NCBI GenBank assembly: GCA_004123355.1
Contig: SCHM01000005.1
Span: forward strand, 1,116,001-1,180,000
DNA length: 64,000 nt
Source of the DNA: Amphirosellinia nigrospora
Taxonomy: Eukaryota > Ascomycota > Sordariomycetes > Xylariales > Xylariaceae
Reading direction: 5' to 3'
Shown here: in pieces, positions 12,032-24,406 of the stretch
Position numbering within the stretch: the first letter of the stretch is position 1
Layout: every line of letters starts with the position of its first letter
Translations under genes and position numbers: made by a program
The notes under the pieces: generated by a model
Databases searched by the model: none
What the model saw: the letters and a program-made list of their open reading frames with translations, nothing else
What the model was told of the DNA's origin: nothing

Positions 12032-12732
12032 GGTTGTAGACTGTGAGAGTGAGATGCTGTTCACAATGATGTTTGTTTGTTGGTTTGGTTTAGTGAGATG
12101 GTAGCAGTTTCAATTTCTCAGAGTATACCGGGGTATACACCGATGGTCCGCCGTCCTCTCGGCCGACTTACTTGTTGAACGATGAACGCCGGCGTTGAAT
12201 TACGGGAAAGGGTGGCCTGATGTGTGAGGTCGCCATTGTCTCGGTCCGCTAAGGTGCTGCTGCATAGCGGATCCGGCGACACTCCACAGGAGCCCGGTGT
12301 ATCTCCTTACCTAACCTAAAATACCTTGATTTTCTACTAGTATATCTTGCTAATAGTGAAGTTAAAACTAGGTTGGATACAGCTTGCACCAAGGAGGTAT
12401 GCCTCATAGGTGTCAGGTCATAGACTGCGAGAATGAATACCGCCTCGACACCGATGCAAAGTAGTAAATTGCGGCCACAAATGGCCAGGGCGTAATGATG
12501 AAGAACTCCTCCGAAGCCGCCGTACTGCTCGTATGACGAACCAATAATAGATTATAAGTCAACCCACATGTCCGCAAGGTTGGTTCACATGCATTCAATT
12601 ACAGTATTGACTTAATCTACACAGTAGGTAGGACAAACCCCACCACGGGAGTTTATAGTTCATAGTAGTTTTGATACTACCTAAATTTCTATTCAATAGC
12701 ATGCACTAAATATACCAGCACCACAAATCAAC
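12032..12732. other. Divergent promoter region
   Basis: Shared upstream region of the ribokinase and inositol monophosphatase genes. No convincing coding frame or repeat. Confidence 0.5.
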
Positions 12733-13806
12733 ATGACGGACCTCAATCTACAGGAGATCCAAGATACCCTCATAGCGGTGGCCCACGAGGCCGGCCGTAT
12801 GATGTTGGCGGCAAATCCCACAGATATTGACAAGGGACGAAGCTCAATTGTAAGACAGTCAACGCAGTGCCGAGGAGGGACTACCCCGCCATCTTGCCCC
12901 TCCATCTGTGAAGCTATTCTCACTTCTCCCCCACACAAAGCTTTCTTATGCGCTGCCGAATTAGGGTGTCTCTAGTTATGTGAGTCCTGTGCTAATTGTG
13001 GGAATACAGCTGCCGATATCGTAACAGAAGCCGACAAGGCGGTAGAAGCGCTCGTATCTTCGCGCCTGACTGCCGCATACCCGACGTTCGCCTTCGTCGG
13101 CGAGGAGACGTACAAGCCGGGCGCACCGATCACGGCGACGCCGACGTTCATCGTGGACCCAATCGACGGGACGACCAACTTCGTCCACGGGTTCCCGAGC
13201 GCCTGCATCTCGCTAGGCCTGGCCGTCGACCGCAGGCCCGCCGTCGGCGTCGTCTACAACCCTTGGCAGGACACGCTGTACAGCGCTAGCCGAGGGCAGG
13301 GGGCGTTCGTGACAGTCGGGGCGAACTGGGGCTTGGAAGGCGGTAAGGGGCGCAGGAATAAGCTACCGCTGGCCAAGAGCCCCATCCCGCTCGCCGGGCT
13401 GGATACGAGTCTCGTCAGTATTGAGTGGGGGAGCCAGCGCGATGGCGTGAACTACGAGGTCAAGACCGAGGTCTTCAAGAAGCTGTGCGCGACAAAGGAG
13501 AGCGGCGGCGCCATGGTCCACTCCCTGCGCAGCATGGGAAGCGCCGCGCTCAACCTCTGCGCCGTTGCTGCTGGCCAGCTCGATGTGTATTGGGAAGGCG
13601 GTTGCTGGGCCTGGGACGTCTGCGCCGGCTGGTGCATCCTTTCCGAAGCCGGCGGCGTCATGGCCAGTGGGAACCCCGGAACCTGGGAGCCCGAGTTGGA
13701 TTCTCGAAAGTATCTTGCGGTTCGCCCCGCGCCTAGCGGGCAGAAGGAGATCATCGAGGAATTCTGGCGCGTCATAGGGGATGGCAAGATGCAGTATGAA
13801 CATTAA
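12733..13806 (+). CDS. Inositol monophosphatase family protein
   Basis: Mg-dependent, Li-sensitive sugar-phosphatase family (inositol-1-phosphatase, fungal INM1/qutG group). Exon 1 (12733-12849) gives MTDLNLQEIQDTLIAVAHEAGRMM; an intron from GTAAGA at 12850 to CAG at 13009 follows. Exon 2 gives ADIVTEADKAVE, then GEET, the metal-binding WIDPIDGTTNF-type motif as VDPIDGTTNFVHGFP, and the second metal motif WAWDVCAGWCILSEAGG. The end is MQYEH. Length, about 310 residues, is normal. The exon junction fits the family reading KLNSADIVTEAD only if one base is added in the GGG at 12834-12836. The family has members acting on inositol phosphate and others in the quinate cluster; no quinate genes are nearby, so a housekeeping role is more likely. 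Confidence 0.92.
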
Positions 13807-14237
13807 GTGATGTCTGCACGGATGGGGGAGGAGATAGGGCTGAGACACGTTCATAAAGACTCGTAAATTGCCGGATCGGGCAAAGTGGCGAGTAATAGAT
13901 CAATAAATAGAATTCCTCATTCATCACAATGACCACGGCAAAGACACTGGAATGTTATCTTGTCAGGCCGCTTCAAGGTATCGATAGATAATTGACGCTT
14001 TCGATAGTTGCCGCAATTGATAAAATCTGTTGCGCATTCTAATCCCCGCATGGATGGCGTGCATCGTAAGATCGCATTCTAACGATGGTGTCCCGGGTCC
14101 CGGTAGAGATGTTTTATCGGGATATTGCCGAACCGGGCTCAATAGCAAAAGAATGGAATAAGGAGGAGCTGATTAGATGCCGTGCAACAGGTAAATTGAG
14201 TTCCAACGAACTCCTTATAAAATACTCTTATCCAGAT
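13807..14237. other. Intergenic spacer
   Basis: No recognisable coding content. Confidence 0.5.
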
Positions 14238-16356
14238 ATGGACTCTAAACAAATATCTACGTAGGAACCAAGACGTCAACGAATCCGAATTTGAAAGGTC
14301 AAGCGCATCCTGTATTTTCCAATTGGATAGGGGCGAAACCAGATCTATACAAAGAACTCGAGCAACCTATTTTATTGGCAAGTAAAATCCTTGAAGCTGC
14401 TGGCCTACCGTGGCTGTCAGATTTCTTGGCCGATGATATATTCAGTGAGGAGTACCCGGGAAGGGAGCGATTTGTTTATTCAGAGTCTACATCAGCAAGT
14501 GAAGAGAGCGTAACCTTTTGCTCGATCGTCAGACACCACCAGGCTCCCTGGGCGACCCCTAAACAGCAGACTCAATGGAGACGCCTCGCACGAGATAACC
14601 TTCGTAACGAGTTCCCGAAGTTGATACAATGGCAGATAGACGAAGACATGTTTCGGCAGAAAGATTGGAATGGTTATACATGTTGCCACCCGAGAGGCGA
14701 GCTGCCTCTCAGCGAATTAAATAAATATGAGACCATCGAAAATGATAATATCTCTCCACATGAAGGCTCCCGCGACTTGACAATCCTAGTCATGGCCGAG
14801 TATCCTGCCCGTTTAGCAGAGTTACGTCGCCAGGGCAAAGCCGGGGGCGAGGAGTATTTGCTCACAGCGTTCATGACGACGGTGACCATGTTACATGAGT
14901 TGAGTGGCGCCGTTTACAAGACATACTAACTCCGATTCTACCGCGTTCGCTAACAGTAATGACTAACTCTAGACTCGGTCATGTCGCATACTGGAAACAT
15001 CGGCGGGCCCTGACGTGGGATATGCGTGAGCCCTTCTATGGCGCGGATCTAGAAATAGAGCTTGGAGATAGTTTCATTGCTGCTATTTTCGGGGGCTGGA
15101 TTCCCGTTCCCGTACGCCAACATTCTAGGCTACGAGATGACTTCAGCTTTGCGGACGGCATTGCATGGCGGCAAATACTGACCTGGGATCACCACCGCAT
15201 GAGACCAAAGTATCGCGCGCATTACTCAATTCCTGTAGATTAGTGGTGCACCTTTTATCTTCATTCCTACCTTTTTCATTTGATGCTAGATTTCATGGTA
15301 ATGTCTACTCTTCGCCTTTGAAGTAGTTGACGCTGACTGGAAGTCCATAGCGTGGCCCGTTTGTTCACCGAGGCGAATTGGTCGACGACATCTCAGACGG
15401 TGACAACATTGATCCGGCCGCAGTTCTTGACGGGGAATAGCTTCGCATTACGGACGGTCGATTTATACACGCCCCTGGCGCAGGCAAACCGGCATGCAAC
15501 GGCCGCTATCGACGATTTTCACTGCGAAGGCGATGGATGTGTCTGGAAGCGACGGCCTAGCGCGTGGTTCCGCATCCCGCAATATAATGGTTGGTTTGAC
15601 CCGGAACTGGAACTGTCAACAGCCCCGGAAGACGCGATTTGTGAGCCTGTGGCTAGAGAACACGGGCGGACGGCGGCTACAAGATACCGTACACCTCCGA
15701 ATTCGTTGTGCGTAGTGGAGGGCAGTCTAAAAGAGGGGAAATTAGTAGAAACAATAGTGAAACGAACCGTAGTTGAAGGGGCCGAAACAACGACTCAGGA
15801 GGGAAAGCAAGAGAGGAGTGGGGACGCATTATCGCTATCATTAGTATCACTGCCTATATCAAATGCGACTACGGCGGCAGCAACGACGACTATGAGTCCG
15901 AGCCCAAGGAAGAGCGAATACAGCCGTCTGAAATCCGCACACGTGACGACTGCTACCAAGATCCCACGGCCTATACCCAGCGGATCACCGGTTCCGAGAT
16001 GCGGCATGGGTCCTAGTAAGCCGCGGAAACGGGTTGGGCAGCTAGAGCGGGAGGAACAGTCGTCATCACTAACCCAGATTCGAGAGCAGAGGGAGCACCA
16101 AGATGTAAAACATCAACATATAGGAAAGCTGCCATTATTACGTCGGATACAGCATGATAAGGAGGGTGAAAACATTCAATATTCCCGATTTAACGGCGGG
16201 TGGAGGGGAAATGATAGCAACAGCGTTGGCAGCCACGATCGCGGGGAGATCTCGGTTGAGGAGCTCAAGAAGCGGCTTTCGCAGCTCATTGGCGTGTCCG
16301 CTGACGGAGCTGGAGAGGTTATTCGACGGGCCGCCGTGCAAATCTGCCGGTGTTGA
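14238..16356 (+). CDS. Zincin-like fungal protein with altered HExxH and long disordered tail
   Basis: Not a named gene. Three consecutive open segments read as one protein. Segment 1 (about 14291-14929) contains APWATPKQQTQWRRLARDN and ends at TVTMLHELSGAVYKTY. Segment 2 (about 14970-15242) holds EPFYGADLEIELGDSFIAA then IFGGW. After a likely intron ending TAG at 15351, segment 3 begins ARLFTEANW and ends ICRC at 16356. The order HExxx...E.E.G.SF...FGG is that of uncharacterised fungal zinc-peptidase-like proteins, where I expect HELxH; here the fifth position is Gly, so zinc binding may be lost. The last 200 residues are low-complexity and charged. The start is unclear: an ATG at 14238 opens a short frame that is not in phase with segment 1, so another intron or a frame break lies between. 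Confidence 0.52.
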
Positions 16357-17450
16357 GTAAGGCTTACTCAATTACTTCCGTCGGATCATGCGGGTCATCC
16401 TATACGACAGGCACAGATATGGTATAGTCAGACATGACTATTTATTAATAGCACTGGCATACGTAGAAGCAAACATTATGATGAACTCATCCTTTGGGAG
16501 GGGCGGGAGGGAAACATGCCATCAGTACTTTGAAATTGAGACCAGACGGAGAGAGCCGTGGAGGAGTTGTAACGGCGATGCAAGGGATTAATTTTGTCGA
16601 TGGAACGGAAGAAACGCATGTCATCCTGCACATGCGCCACCGTGTAACTCTTGCGGCGTAGATTTTATCATAAGGTCGTTTTGCTGAAGGGCTCACAGCC
16701 CTATCAACCTGGGGTAACCCTCCCTAACTCGCATATTCATTGTCTATGAGCTGAAAAAAAAAACACTTCGCTTGTTGGCTTTTTTGGAAAAGCAAGTATT
16801 ACCGAGTTCGATATGAAATGATGCTTACCACTGAGATCGTCATCATTGTGCCATTAAATTCCCAATTCATTCGAGATTCTGCAACGAGTAAGCGGCGTCT
16901 TCTCCAGACCGGTCCTGGGCGGCGCTACGGCAATTCTCCGAAGCAAACAATAATTATCGTCTAATCTAACTTGTGTATCGGTCGATGCTCATGTAAGATT
17001 TCTATCCCAGCCGGCAGTCGAATACCCGTTGGGTCTGTGGAATGAGCTCACACGTGGTGCCCTACACTATTATACTAGCTGGCTGTCTCGGAAATTATAG
17101 AACACAAGGGTCTTACCAAGATATCGGGTCAGTGGATGCAACACTCGGTATTGAAAATGGATTGATAATGGAAGTCACAGTGTAACTTCATGTAACTTCA
17201 TGAGCGCCCGGTCTTGTGCTGTCAGAATCCTGCGCTTACATAGTACTGTACACTATGTGACAAGCTCGGTCAAAATGAAGTCCATTATTGCCACAGGCAG
17301 GCAGTGGGTTTAGCAGGCCTCGGTTCCGGTCTAGGTTTTCGTGATAGACCCTTGTGCCCCATCGCACGTGGTAAAACCTAGCGTAGTGTCAAGCTACCAG
17401 GTTGGTAGCGTGGTTGTGTCAAAGAAGCCGACCATCCGCAGCAGAGGCCT
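16357..17450. other. Gene-poor region, left part
   Basis: No supported gene. A perfect 10-bp direct repeat (TGTAACTTCA) lies at 17182-17201. Otherwise unremarkable AT-rich sequence. Confidence 0.5.
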
Positions 17451-17837
17451 GTGACATAAAACTCCACACACGCACATAACCACCGCCAACTTCGCCCCTT
17501 TACACTACCACGTAGAAAAATCGTAAAAATACAATTCTAGCAGATTATTATTATTTAGCTTATATTTATGCTGTGGTTGAGTTTTTAGCTCATCTAAAGC
17601 ATTATTGCATTAGTTATTTTTTACTTAACATATTAGCATTTGAAGCAGTTTGATATTACGAATAACTTTTTTATTTTATAATATATAAACATAAAACTAT
17701 ACTATAAAAACCGCGTTGCTTCATTCTACCAACCTATATCCTAGTTTTATTTCTTTATATTTTCTAAATAGAGTTATTAATGGTTGAAGTGATAGAGTTT
17801 GGGTGGTGTATAACATGTGTGTGGAGTTTTGTGGCAC
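17451..17837. mobile_element. MITE-like element with terminal inverted repeats
   Basis: The ends are inverted repeats: reading inward from 17451 and from 17837 on the other strand, 19 of the first 21 bases agree, including the shared core AAAACTCCACACAC, and similarity continues weakly to CACC. The 387-bp interior is strongly AT-rich (17515-17790 is largely A/T) with no coding frame, as in non-autonomous DNA transposons, possibly after RIP. An 11-bp direct repeat, TCCGCAGCAGA, lies just outside at 17435-17445 and 17846-17856, but it does not abut the ends, so it is not a clear target duplication. Superfamily is unknown. Confidence 0.6.
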
Positions 17838-20740
17838 CCGCCCTGTCCGCAGCAGACCCGTAGTGTATATCACCTATCTGGGGCATGTACTGTACGTGGG
17901 TATTCTCGGCTCCGAGTTAGTGGGCTTGAGTCATCTCAAACTAGACCTCATTTTATGTCATGTTGATCACTCCAAATGAAGAGAATCGCTAGTTGTGTAA
18001 GTTGTGTAGTGTACGTGTCTGCCAAATCTACACCGGTATATGCCGGGATGAGTCTGAGCTCTTCTACGGTGGCGCCGAGTGACGCGCCCGATAGGGCAGA
18101 ACTGGAGAATTGCTCACTTGCGCTAATAATTCACAAATTCTCTCTAGTTAATAGTGTGTGCCTACTTACGTAGACACCGGCAAAGAAAAAAAAAAAGAAA
18201 CCTAAGTAAGGCTAAACATGGTAGCAAGTCGGCAACCGTTTCAGCTGCTAGGAGCCTTCGTTATTAAAGAGGCTGGTTCGTCTGCAGGCCCAAAGGATTG
18301 GCTGTAAGCAGCGCGAAATCGCCAATGGAAATGCCGGATTCTTCTGCTGGCCCGGTTTTCCGGAAGGCTAGAAAATTCTAGCGCATGAAACTACTGCAGG
18401 AACCAACATGCCGTGGCACTTCTGCACTGTAAGTAGATAATGTTCACAGCACTTACCTACCTGCCTAATGTGTATAGTAGGGCAAAGCCGATCGCTACGA
18501 GCGCTAACGTAGATTCTATACTTGGTCGTTTGTGCGGACTAGTCTTAGTGCGCCTAAGTACTTAGACTTGGAAGTTGTTCATGAATGCGAGGTACCTTAA
18601 GAATACATGTGCCGCACACTAGAAGAAGTAAATTAATCGATGTCGGAAAGGCAAGATAACAAAAGGATGAGTTGGGTGCTGGCTGACTCGTATCTGGGAA
18701 ATTAATCATTTCGCGGGTAACTGCTTTCTTTTAAACATGACAAGGACGGAACCACATGGCCGTTGGCTGCTATATGCATCCTGGATATATAAACTGCATT
18801 GATTATCTAGATGCGCGTATGAGCGGTGTAACAAGAGGATAACAGTGGAAAGTTATGGGGCTTACAACAGGCCCTTCCATACTATTTAGGTGGCTTCGGT
18901 CTGTTGTTGGCATATTGATAGCTGAGGTATCAGCTGTCCTACATCTATTCAACTCAGTACCTATCTTAATTGAACCAGCCTTGTCGACGAATACGGTAGC
19001 GCGGGTCATGGATTTCCATGATCTACTTAGGTTTAGCAACAATGACCTGGTTCTGATTCTGGACTCCTACTACCGCTTCATAGGTTACCTACTACTATAA
19101 GTAGGTAAGGCTAGGTCGAGTGCGGAGGAAAAGTATTGGTTGCACAACTTCCTTCAATGCCGAGGAAAGTCGCCACTAAGGCTGTCCGCCGGACTCAATA
19201 TCGCATATGCGGCCGCTAGGCCACGAGCCGTTCGCATACCTTTCTGCCTTAGACTGCATGTAATTATAGAAATTTGTTCGGGCATGACTGAAGTCCTCAT
19301 CAACTTACTTACACGTAGAGAGATTGAAGTCTGTTAGGTCGGCACTAAAATATCAGTGCGTACGGTCATAATAACAAGACTGAGCTGCTGTCTTTACTCA
19401 ATTATTAGTCGTGCTGACCTACAGTTCTTGTACAGTAGGGCTGTGAAAGGCGGTTGGGAACAAAACAATACCTATCCCAGGCAATAGAAGCAAACTCAAG
19501 ATGACGTTTGGTGTTGACACGTCGTTGATTCGCTAGATAAGCCAGGGATTCGAGGCGACACGAACGCGTTTCTCTGCACCGACTCCAACCATGGATCAGA
19601 CCCCGGGCGGCACGGAACGTGACAGGCCCCGTGCGAGAAATTGACGTCGACGATAATTGGACGTCGTTGCACGACACGCAAACCCGATTTCCCAATGCAG
19701 ACCTTACGTACGCACTTGCAGCCAGAGCAGTTTCAATGACACGCGGTTCTCGACAGATGCGATTCGGTATCTGTCCTTTTTCAAGATGATGGAGAGTTGC
19801 CCTGCACTTTCATTCGGCGTCATAGGCTGAAGTTCGAGACCGGAGGTCACTTCAACGGTGGATGCGGGATGCGGGATGCGCAATAGGCTACGTATGTTCC
19901 ACATCGAGTGGCCTTGCGTAATAATTACCAGCCGGTGCTCTCTTTTATCTCCGACGATAGGTCTTTATTATAAAGCAGATAAATTCGGAAACATGATAGC
20001 CGAGCCTCTGTTCTGCATGCCCGGGATAGGTGGGTTTGGATTGGGCGTTTCGCCGATCAGATCACAAACAAAACACTGTTATTTTGGGCTGACAGGCTAA
20101 GCTGAACAACTAATCGACCAGGGGGGCGCAGAGGAGAAATGATTATCAATAGGTAGTCGAAAAGATACAATGCGTGCTTATGGTGGGTGGAAAAGCAAGA
20201 GTTGAATCCAAAACCACAATTATATCACAATACAGTTAGTTAGGTAGTGGACTGCGAACTCAGACTGCCGCCTTGTGGGAGCGGGCGAAGAAGCACCAAA
20301 AGAAAGACCAGTCTGGACATGGACAAAACGTGAGAGTCCCACCCTTTCATAACCTTGATCCCTGGAACGACCCCGACAGTCTGTGTCACTGCTGCAGGGG
20401 GTTTTTGGCGGGCCCCAGCACGAACCCACATCTCCATACCCCAATGCGTCTGCAATGCGCTACCAACTACACACTTAACTGGTGGGTGTTTCCCCTTCTG
20501 TTTCCAATAGCGCTCCGCATACTAGTGGCTCGGGCATCAGTCGCTTCGGTACAGCTTTTCTCTCGTCTCTCGTTTTCGTCACAGCTCCTTCTTGTTGCTT
20601 TTGCCTCTCCCGACATCGAGTCTGGTCGCACTCTTTGCTTCACCTGGCTGATCATCATCTAAAGAAATATATACATCGTTGATCCTACACTTCCTTCGAT
20701 TCACCACGGCGCCTTCATCGCTGTTTATTTAGCCCTCATT
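17838..20740. other. Gene-poor region, right part
   Basis: No supported gene. There is an A-rich run near 18187-18198 and a triple GGATGCG-type tandem at about 19859-19881. Short frames at 18855-19100 and 19405-19904 show no domain. It may contain relics of old elements. Confidence 0.45.
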
Positions 20741-21176
20741 TTGAGCCGAATGGAAAGCTACCAAGTCGTATTTGACCAGTTCTATACCAGTACATTCAAA
20801 ATACTATTGTGTCGAGTTTACGAAACTCAGATTCTGAAATCTAAGAGTTGGGCTCAACTATCCAGTTCGTGGGCTCAGATCTCATACACGATACAGAGTT
20901 TCCTTAATCTTTCGCACAAGACAGTTACACTGATTGTTGCCTCATTTCGCCATAAGCTGGCTGATCACAATCACAACTCACGTTATATATCGTATTTTCT
21001 TTGCTGTTGGGAATATTGTTTCAATTGGAAATATCTTGCCGTCCGGTGCCAGCTCTCTTTTCGGCAAATCACGCCTTCGGGTCTACTTCTCTTCCCATAT
21101 ATACTGGCCTGGAATACTACCGGAATTTTGGTAATATCACGGATACTTATTTAACATTACTTTTCAAACGGCGGCC
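20741..21176. other. Upstream region of PH-domain gene
   Basis: A frame open at 20741-21154 is rich in hydrophobic and aromatic codons but has no domain and lies directly before a well-supported start; I treat it as leader or promoter. Confidence 0.4.
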
Positions 21177-23620
21177 ATGGGCGAAACACAGCCACAAAAA
21201 CCTTCAAGTAGTGCTTCGAATGCACTTCATGAGCGGCCAAATGGTCTACGACGAGCGCGGCCTCCAGATATTGAACTTGTCCCAAATGAAAGCAGAGTAC
21301 CGCTTCGAGCTGAGAGGTCGATGAAAAGGGACTCGAAGATTGGCCTCAGGAGTATATTTACGAGAAGCAAAGCTGGCAAGGCAGAGAAAGATGTCGAGGA
21401 ACCTTCACGGGCCGGGCTGCGGCCAGCAGGCATTCGAGCTTCCCTGGCAGATTTTGGCAATTGGCCATATAGACTACATTCGTCTCGCTCAGAAGCTTCC
21501 CTTATCAGTACAGCATCGGTCGACTCACGGCCTACTACCGGTCTTTCTAGTCCGTATCAATCGTCACAAGGCAGTTCTAGTACAGATAAACGCCAATCAG
21601 TCGAGCCCTCGAACCGCCAAGTTGTGTCTGGAACGTGGACTCCACCTCCTCTCTTCCAAGTTTACCCCCAAGCAGTAAAACATGCAACCTTACCAGCCTG
21701 TAATGTCTCTGTGGAAGCGCTTGCCCGAAATACCGAGGCAAGGGGTAGCAAGCTTATCCAAGCAACCAAAATTAAGATGCCAGAACATGTTAACGATTTT
21801 AACATGAAAGCCAAAGGTGATACGTTGAAAAAGAAGCCAAGAGGGTCTAGTCTAAGGAACTCGTTGGAATGGACAAGTAAGATTTTTGTCCTGGTAACAT
21901 CAGGATACTTGCTTCAATACGCAGCAGAGGGTACCTATAATCGAGTACCGGAAAAGATCTTGCAGTTGACAGCAACGTCTGCTGCGTATGCTAGCGACCT
22001 TATTCCCGGGAGACATTGGGTTTTGCAGGTAGCTTCAGCCACGGACGCTGACGGAAACTCGTTCACGAACACCAAATCTCATCGGCCGAAGCTTTCAATG
22101 AGGGACACCAGGCATGTTTCCAATTTACTGCTCATATTTGAAACACCGGAAAGTATGGATAACTGGCTGGCTGTTCTTCGAAGGGAGATAGCACTTCATG
22201 GCGGCAAGAAGAAAATGTCAGAGACGGGAAACCTAGAAGCCGACGATCCAGCCCCGGGAACAGAAGCACGACCTACCCAAAGGCAAAATGTTATGAAGGA
22301 TCGCGATCGATTCTCGTACGTTGTCACGCGGGATTTCTCCTACCCAGAAGAGAATGATTCAGCCGATTTTACGGAAAATGATGGTTTTCCTACCTCTCCA
22401 CCTCGTCGAGCTTCCACATATACGATTGATAATGCTTCGTCGACAGCTAGTATGATCTCGTCAGATGGCCAACGTCTTGATAACTTGCGGAACAGCAGCA
22501 GTAGCCATCGTTTCTCGTACGTGTCTTCTGCAATGGTCACCTCAGCAGGCTCGTCTCCAGCCTGCTCTCCGATCAGAGCAAGCTTTTCTAGCCAAAGGGA
22601 GGAGTTGCAACCTCTTCCCAGTATGCCAGAAGTGCGTTTACGACCAAATGCTGCAGCCATTGTAAACCGAAGACAGTCAATGCAAGCCTTGATTTCGACT
22701 TTTGAAACGCCGATAGAACAAACCCCCAGATCATATACCAACCCTCCCTCGGGTTTGAGCCATGAGATTGAGCAACTAAGCGCACCGAGTGTTCCAAATT
22801 TTAGTGTACCTCATGCAGTTGGCAAGAGGTTCTCCTTGAACGCATCAATGCCCAACAGCTTAAGCCAACTCCCGCAGACGCTCGATCACGAGAAGAGCAG
22901 TAAACCAACTCGAAAAACCCGCCTACCGCGCTTTTGATGTCAAGGCCCCTGTCGATAGTGATTGATCAGCCTTCTCCACGATCTCCTTGTTCACCGAACT
23001 CTATGTCGATGTCAGTTGACTCTTGCCAGAGCAATCCATTTGAATCAGAGTACGCAACAAGCGTCTTCTACGGGTCGCCCGAGCAGGGTATCTTCAACCC
23101 AGCGCGTCTGCGCAGGCCTTCTCAGCCAGGCAGTATAAGCCAGGTCAATAGTCATGGGAGCAGTCAAAGCATATCGAGTTATGGAGTTGACATTTCTACT
23201 GGACTGGACGACGTCAGAACATTTGAAAATATGCCCAGGGCAGCTTCGTCACTAGACTCATATGGCTCTCGACGTAGGCTCTCTGGAATACCCGCAAACA
23301 GGGACCCATCTCTCAAAAGATCTAGTGTCATGAGTGGGAGACGTTCCCCTCAGACTTCTTTCTATTCGTCGAGTGATGTGGATGAGTGGGAGCCTTTTCC
23401 CACTGGCAAAGCCAGTCCCGTGGCCAAATCATCGTGCTCGCCAAAGCGGTCAGCCCCATCACTCCGGTCTAATCTCTCTGTGGACCTACAAGAAAAGTTG
23501 ATCACCAGCAGGAAAAGTATGCCTCAGTTGAATGAAGGGCCGCCACTAGCGCCACCTGCACCACCCCCCAACTATGCGCTGCCTCCCATCCCCCGAAAAC
23601 CCTCACGACGCACATCCTAG
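21177..23620 (+). CDS. PH-domain protein of filamentous fungi
   Basis: About 815 residues in one exon. Residues 1-200 are Ser/Pro-rich and basic. Residues about 225-342 form a pleckstrin-homology domain: LEWTSKIFVLVTSGYLLQYA at the start, HWVLQVAS in the middle, and the closing helix ESMDNWLAVLRREIALHGG. The rest is disordered, Ser-rich, with many RRxS-like sites, ending in a Pro-rich tail (PPLAPPAPPPNYALPPIPRK). The frame stops at 22936-22938 after TRLPRF, and the tail resumes in the next frame as MSRPLSIVIDQPSPRSP; one extra T in the run at 22932-22935 joins them smoothly as RFLMSRP. Likely binds phosphoinositides and acts at membranes or the cortex; the specific role is unknown. An upstream pyrimidine-rich leader fits the start at 21177. 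Confidence 0.82.
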
Positions 23621-24406
23621 TGCTTATCTTTTGTCATGTCAAAATGAATATTCCTGTTCATGTACATCTTTTATGTTTACGATGATTTTTACGATGGTGT
23701 AGATTTAAGCCCAATGCAAGGAGAGACGTTTACGTGATGGAGACGGTAGGGCGGTTTATTATGACGAATTTTGCATGATGGTATGATTAGTTTGATCAGG
23801 GTATTGAAAATGTATACTAGCATACTGGCGAGAAAAGTCAAGTTGGTCCGGCTCTGCTTTCGTACCATTTAATAATCTTATATATCACCAGGGTGAAAGC
23901 CTCTATCCAAATGCTTCCAACACATTACCATTTTACATATTAAGTTGGGGGATGGCTTGCTATCTAGAGACTAGAATGGATGAACAGCTCGTCTAGAATA
24001 CTCGATATGATAGACCTTAATTTACTACCACCAAGTCTTAGATTGAAGTTAAGCAACTGCGTTATGTGGCATAAGTATGGCGATACTAAATAAATACCTA
24101 GATAGGCTACGAAATAACATCTCCATGTGCGACGTATAGTTTAAAAGACGGAGTATATAAATGATTAGATAATGTGTTAAGGTTGTTTTATGGGTCCTCG
24201 GTCTCGGACTTAAGCAATAAACAGATATAGCGCGGGGCAATGCATTTGCCCCACAGAGCCTTGCGTTTGCCTCAGAATTATTTCTCCATCGCAAAAATCC
24301 CGTCCGACAACCATACCACCAAAGAGCAAACTTCGAGCCTTGCCAACCGCTGCAAACCAACCTTCGACCACCCTCGACTACCCCACAGCGTGCCAAAGTA
24401 GTGAAA
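23621..24406. other. Intergenic spacer
   Basis: 3' flank of the PH-domain gene and the promoter of the eIF3g gene; a C/A-rich leader precedes 24407. Nothing else seen. Confidence 0.5.

Noticed and set aside
12733-13806. Quinate-cluster phosphatase (qutG)
   Set aside because: No quinate dehydrogenase, dehydratase or activator genes nearby; a housekeeping inositol phosphatase fits as well.
18187-18198. Poly-A run as the tail of a retroelement
   Set aside because: No reverse transcriptase-like coding content or target duplication beside it.
19405-19904. Possible decayed gene on the minus strand
   Set aside because: I could not match it to any family, and neighbouring frames do not continue it.
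20741-21154. 137-codon frame before the PH-domain gene
   Set aside because: Composition is not protein-like and it sits in the likely leader of the next gene.
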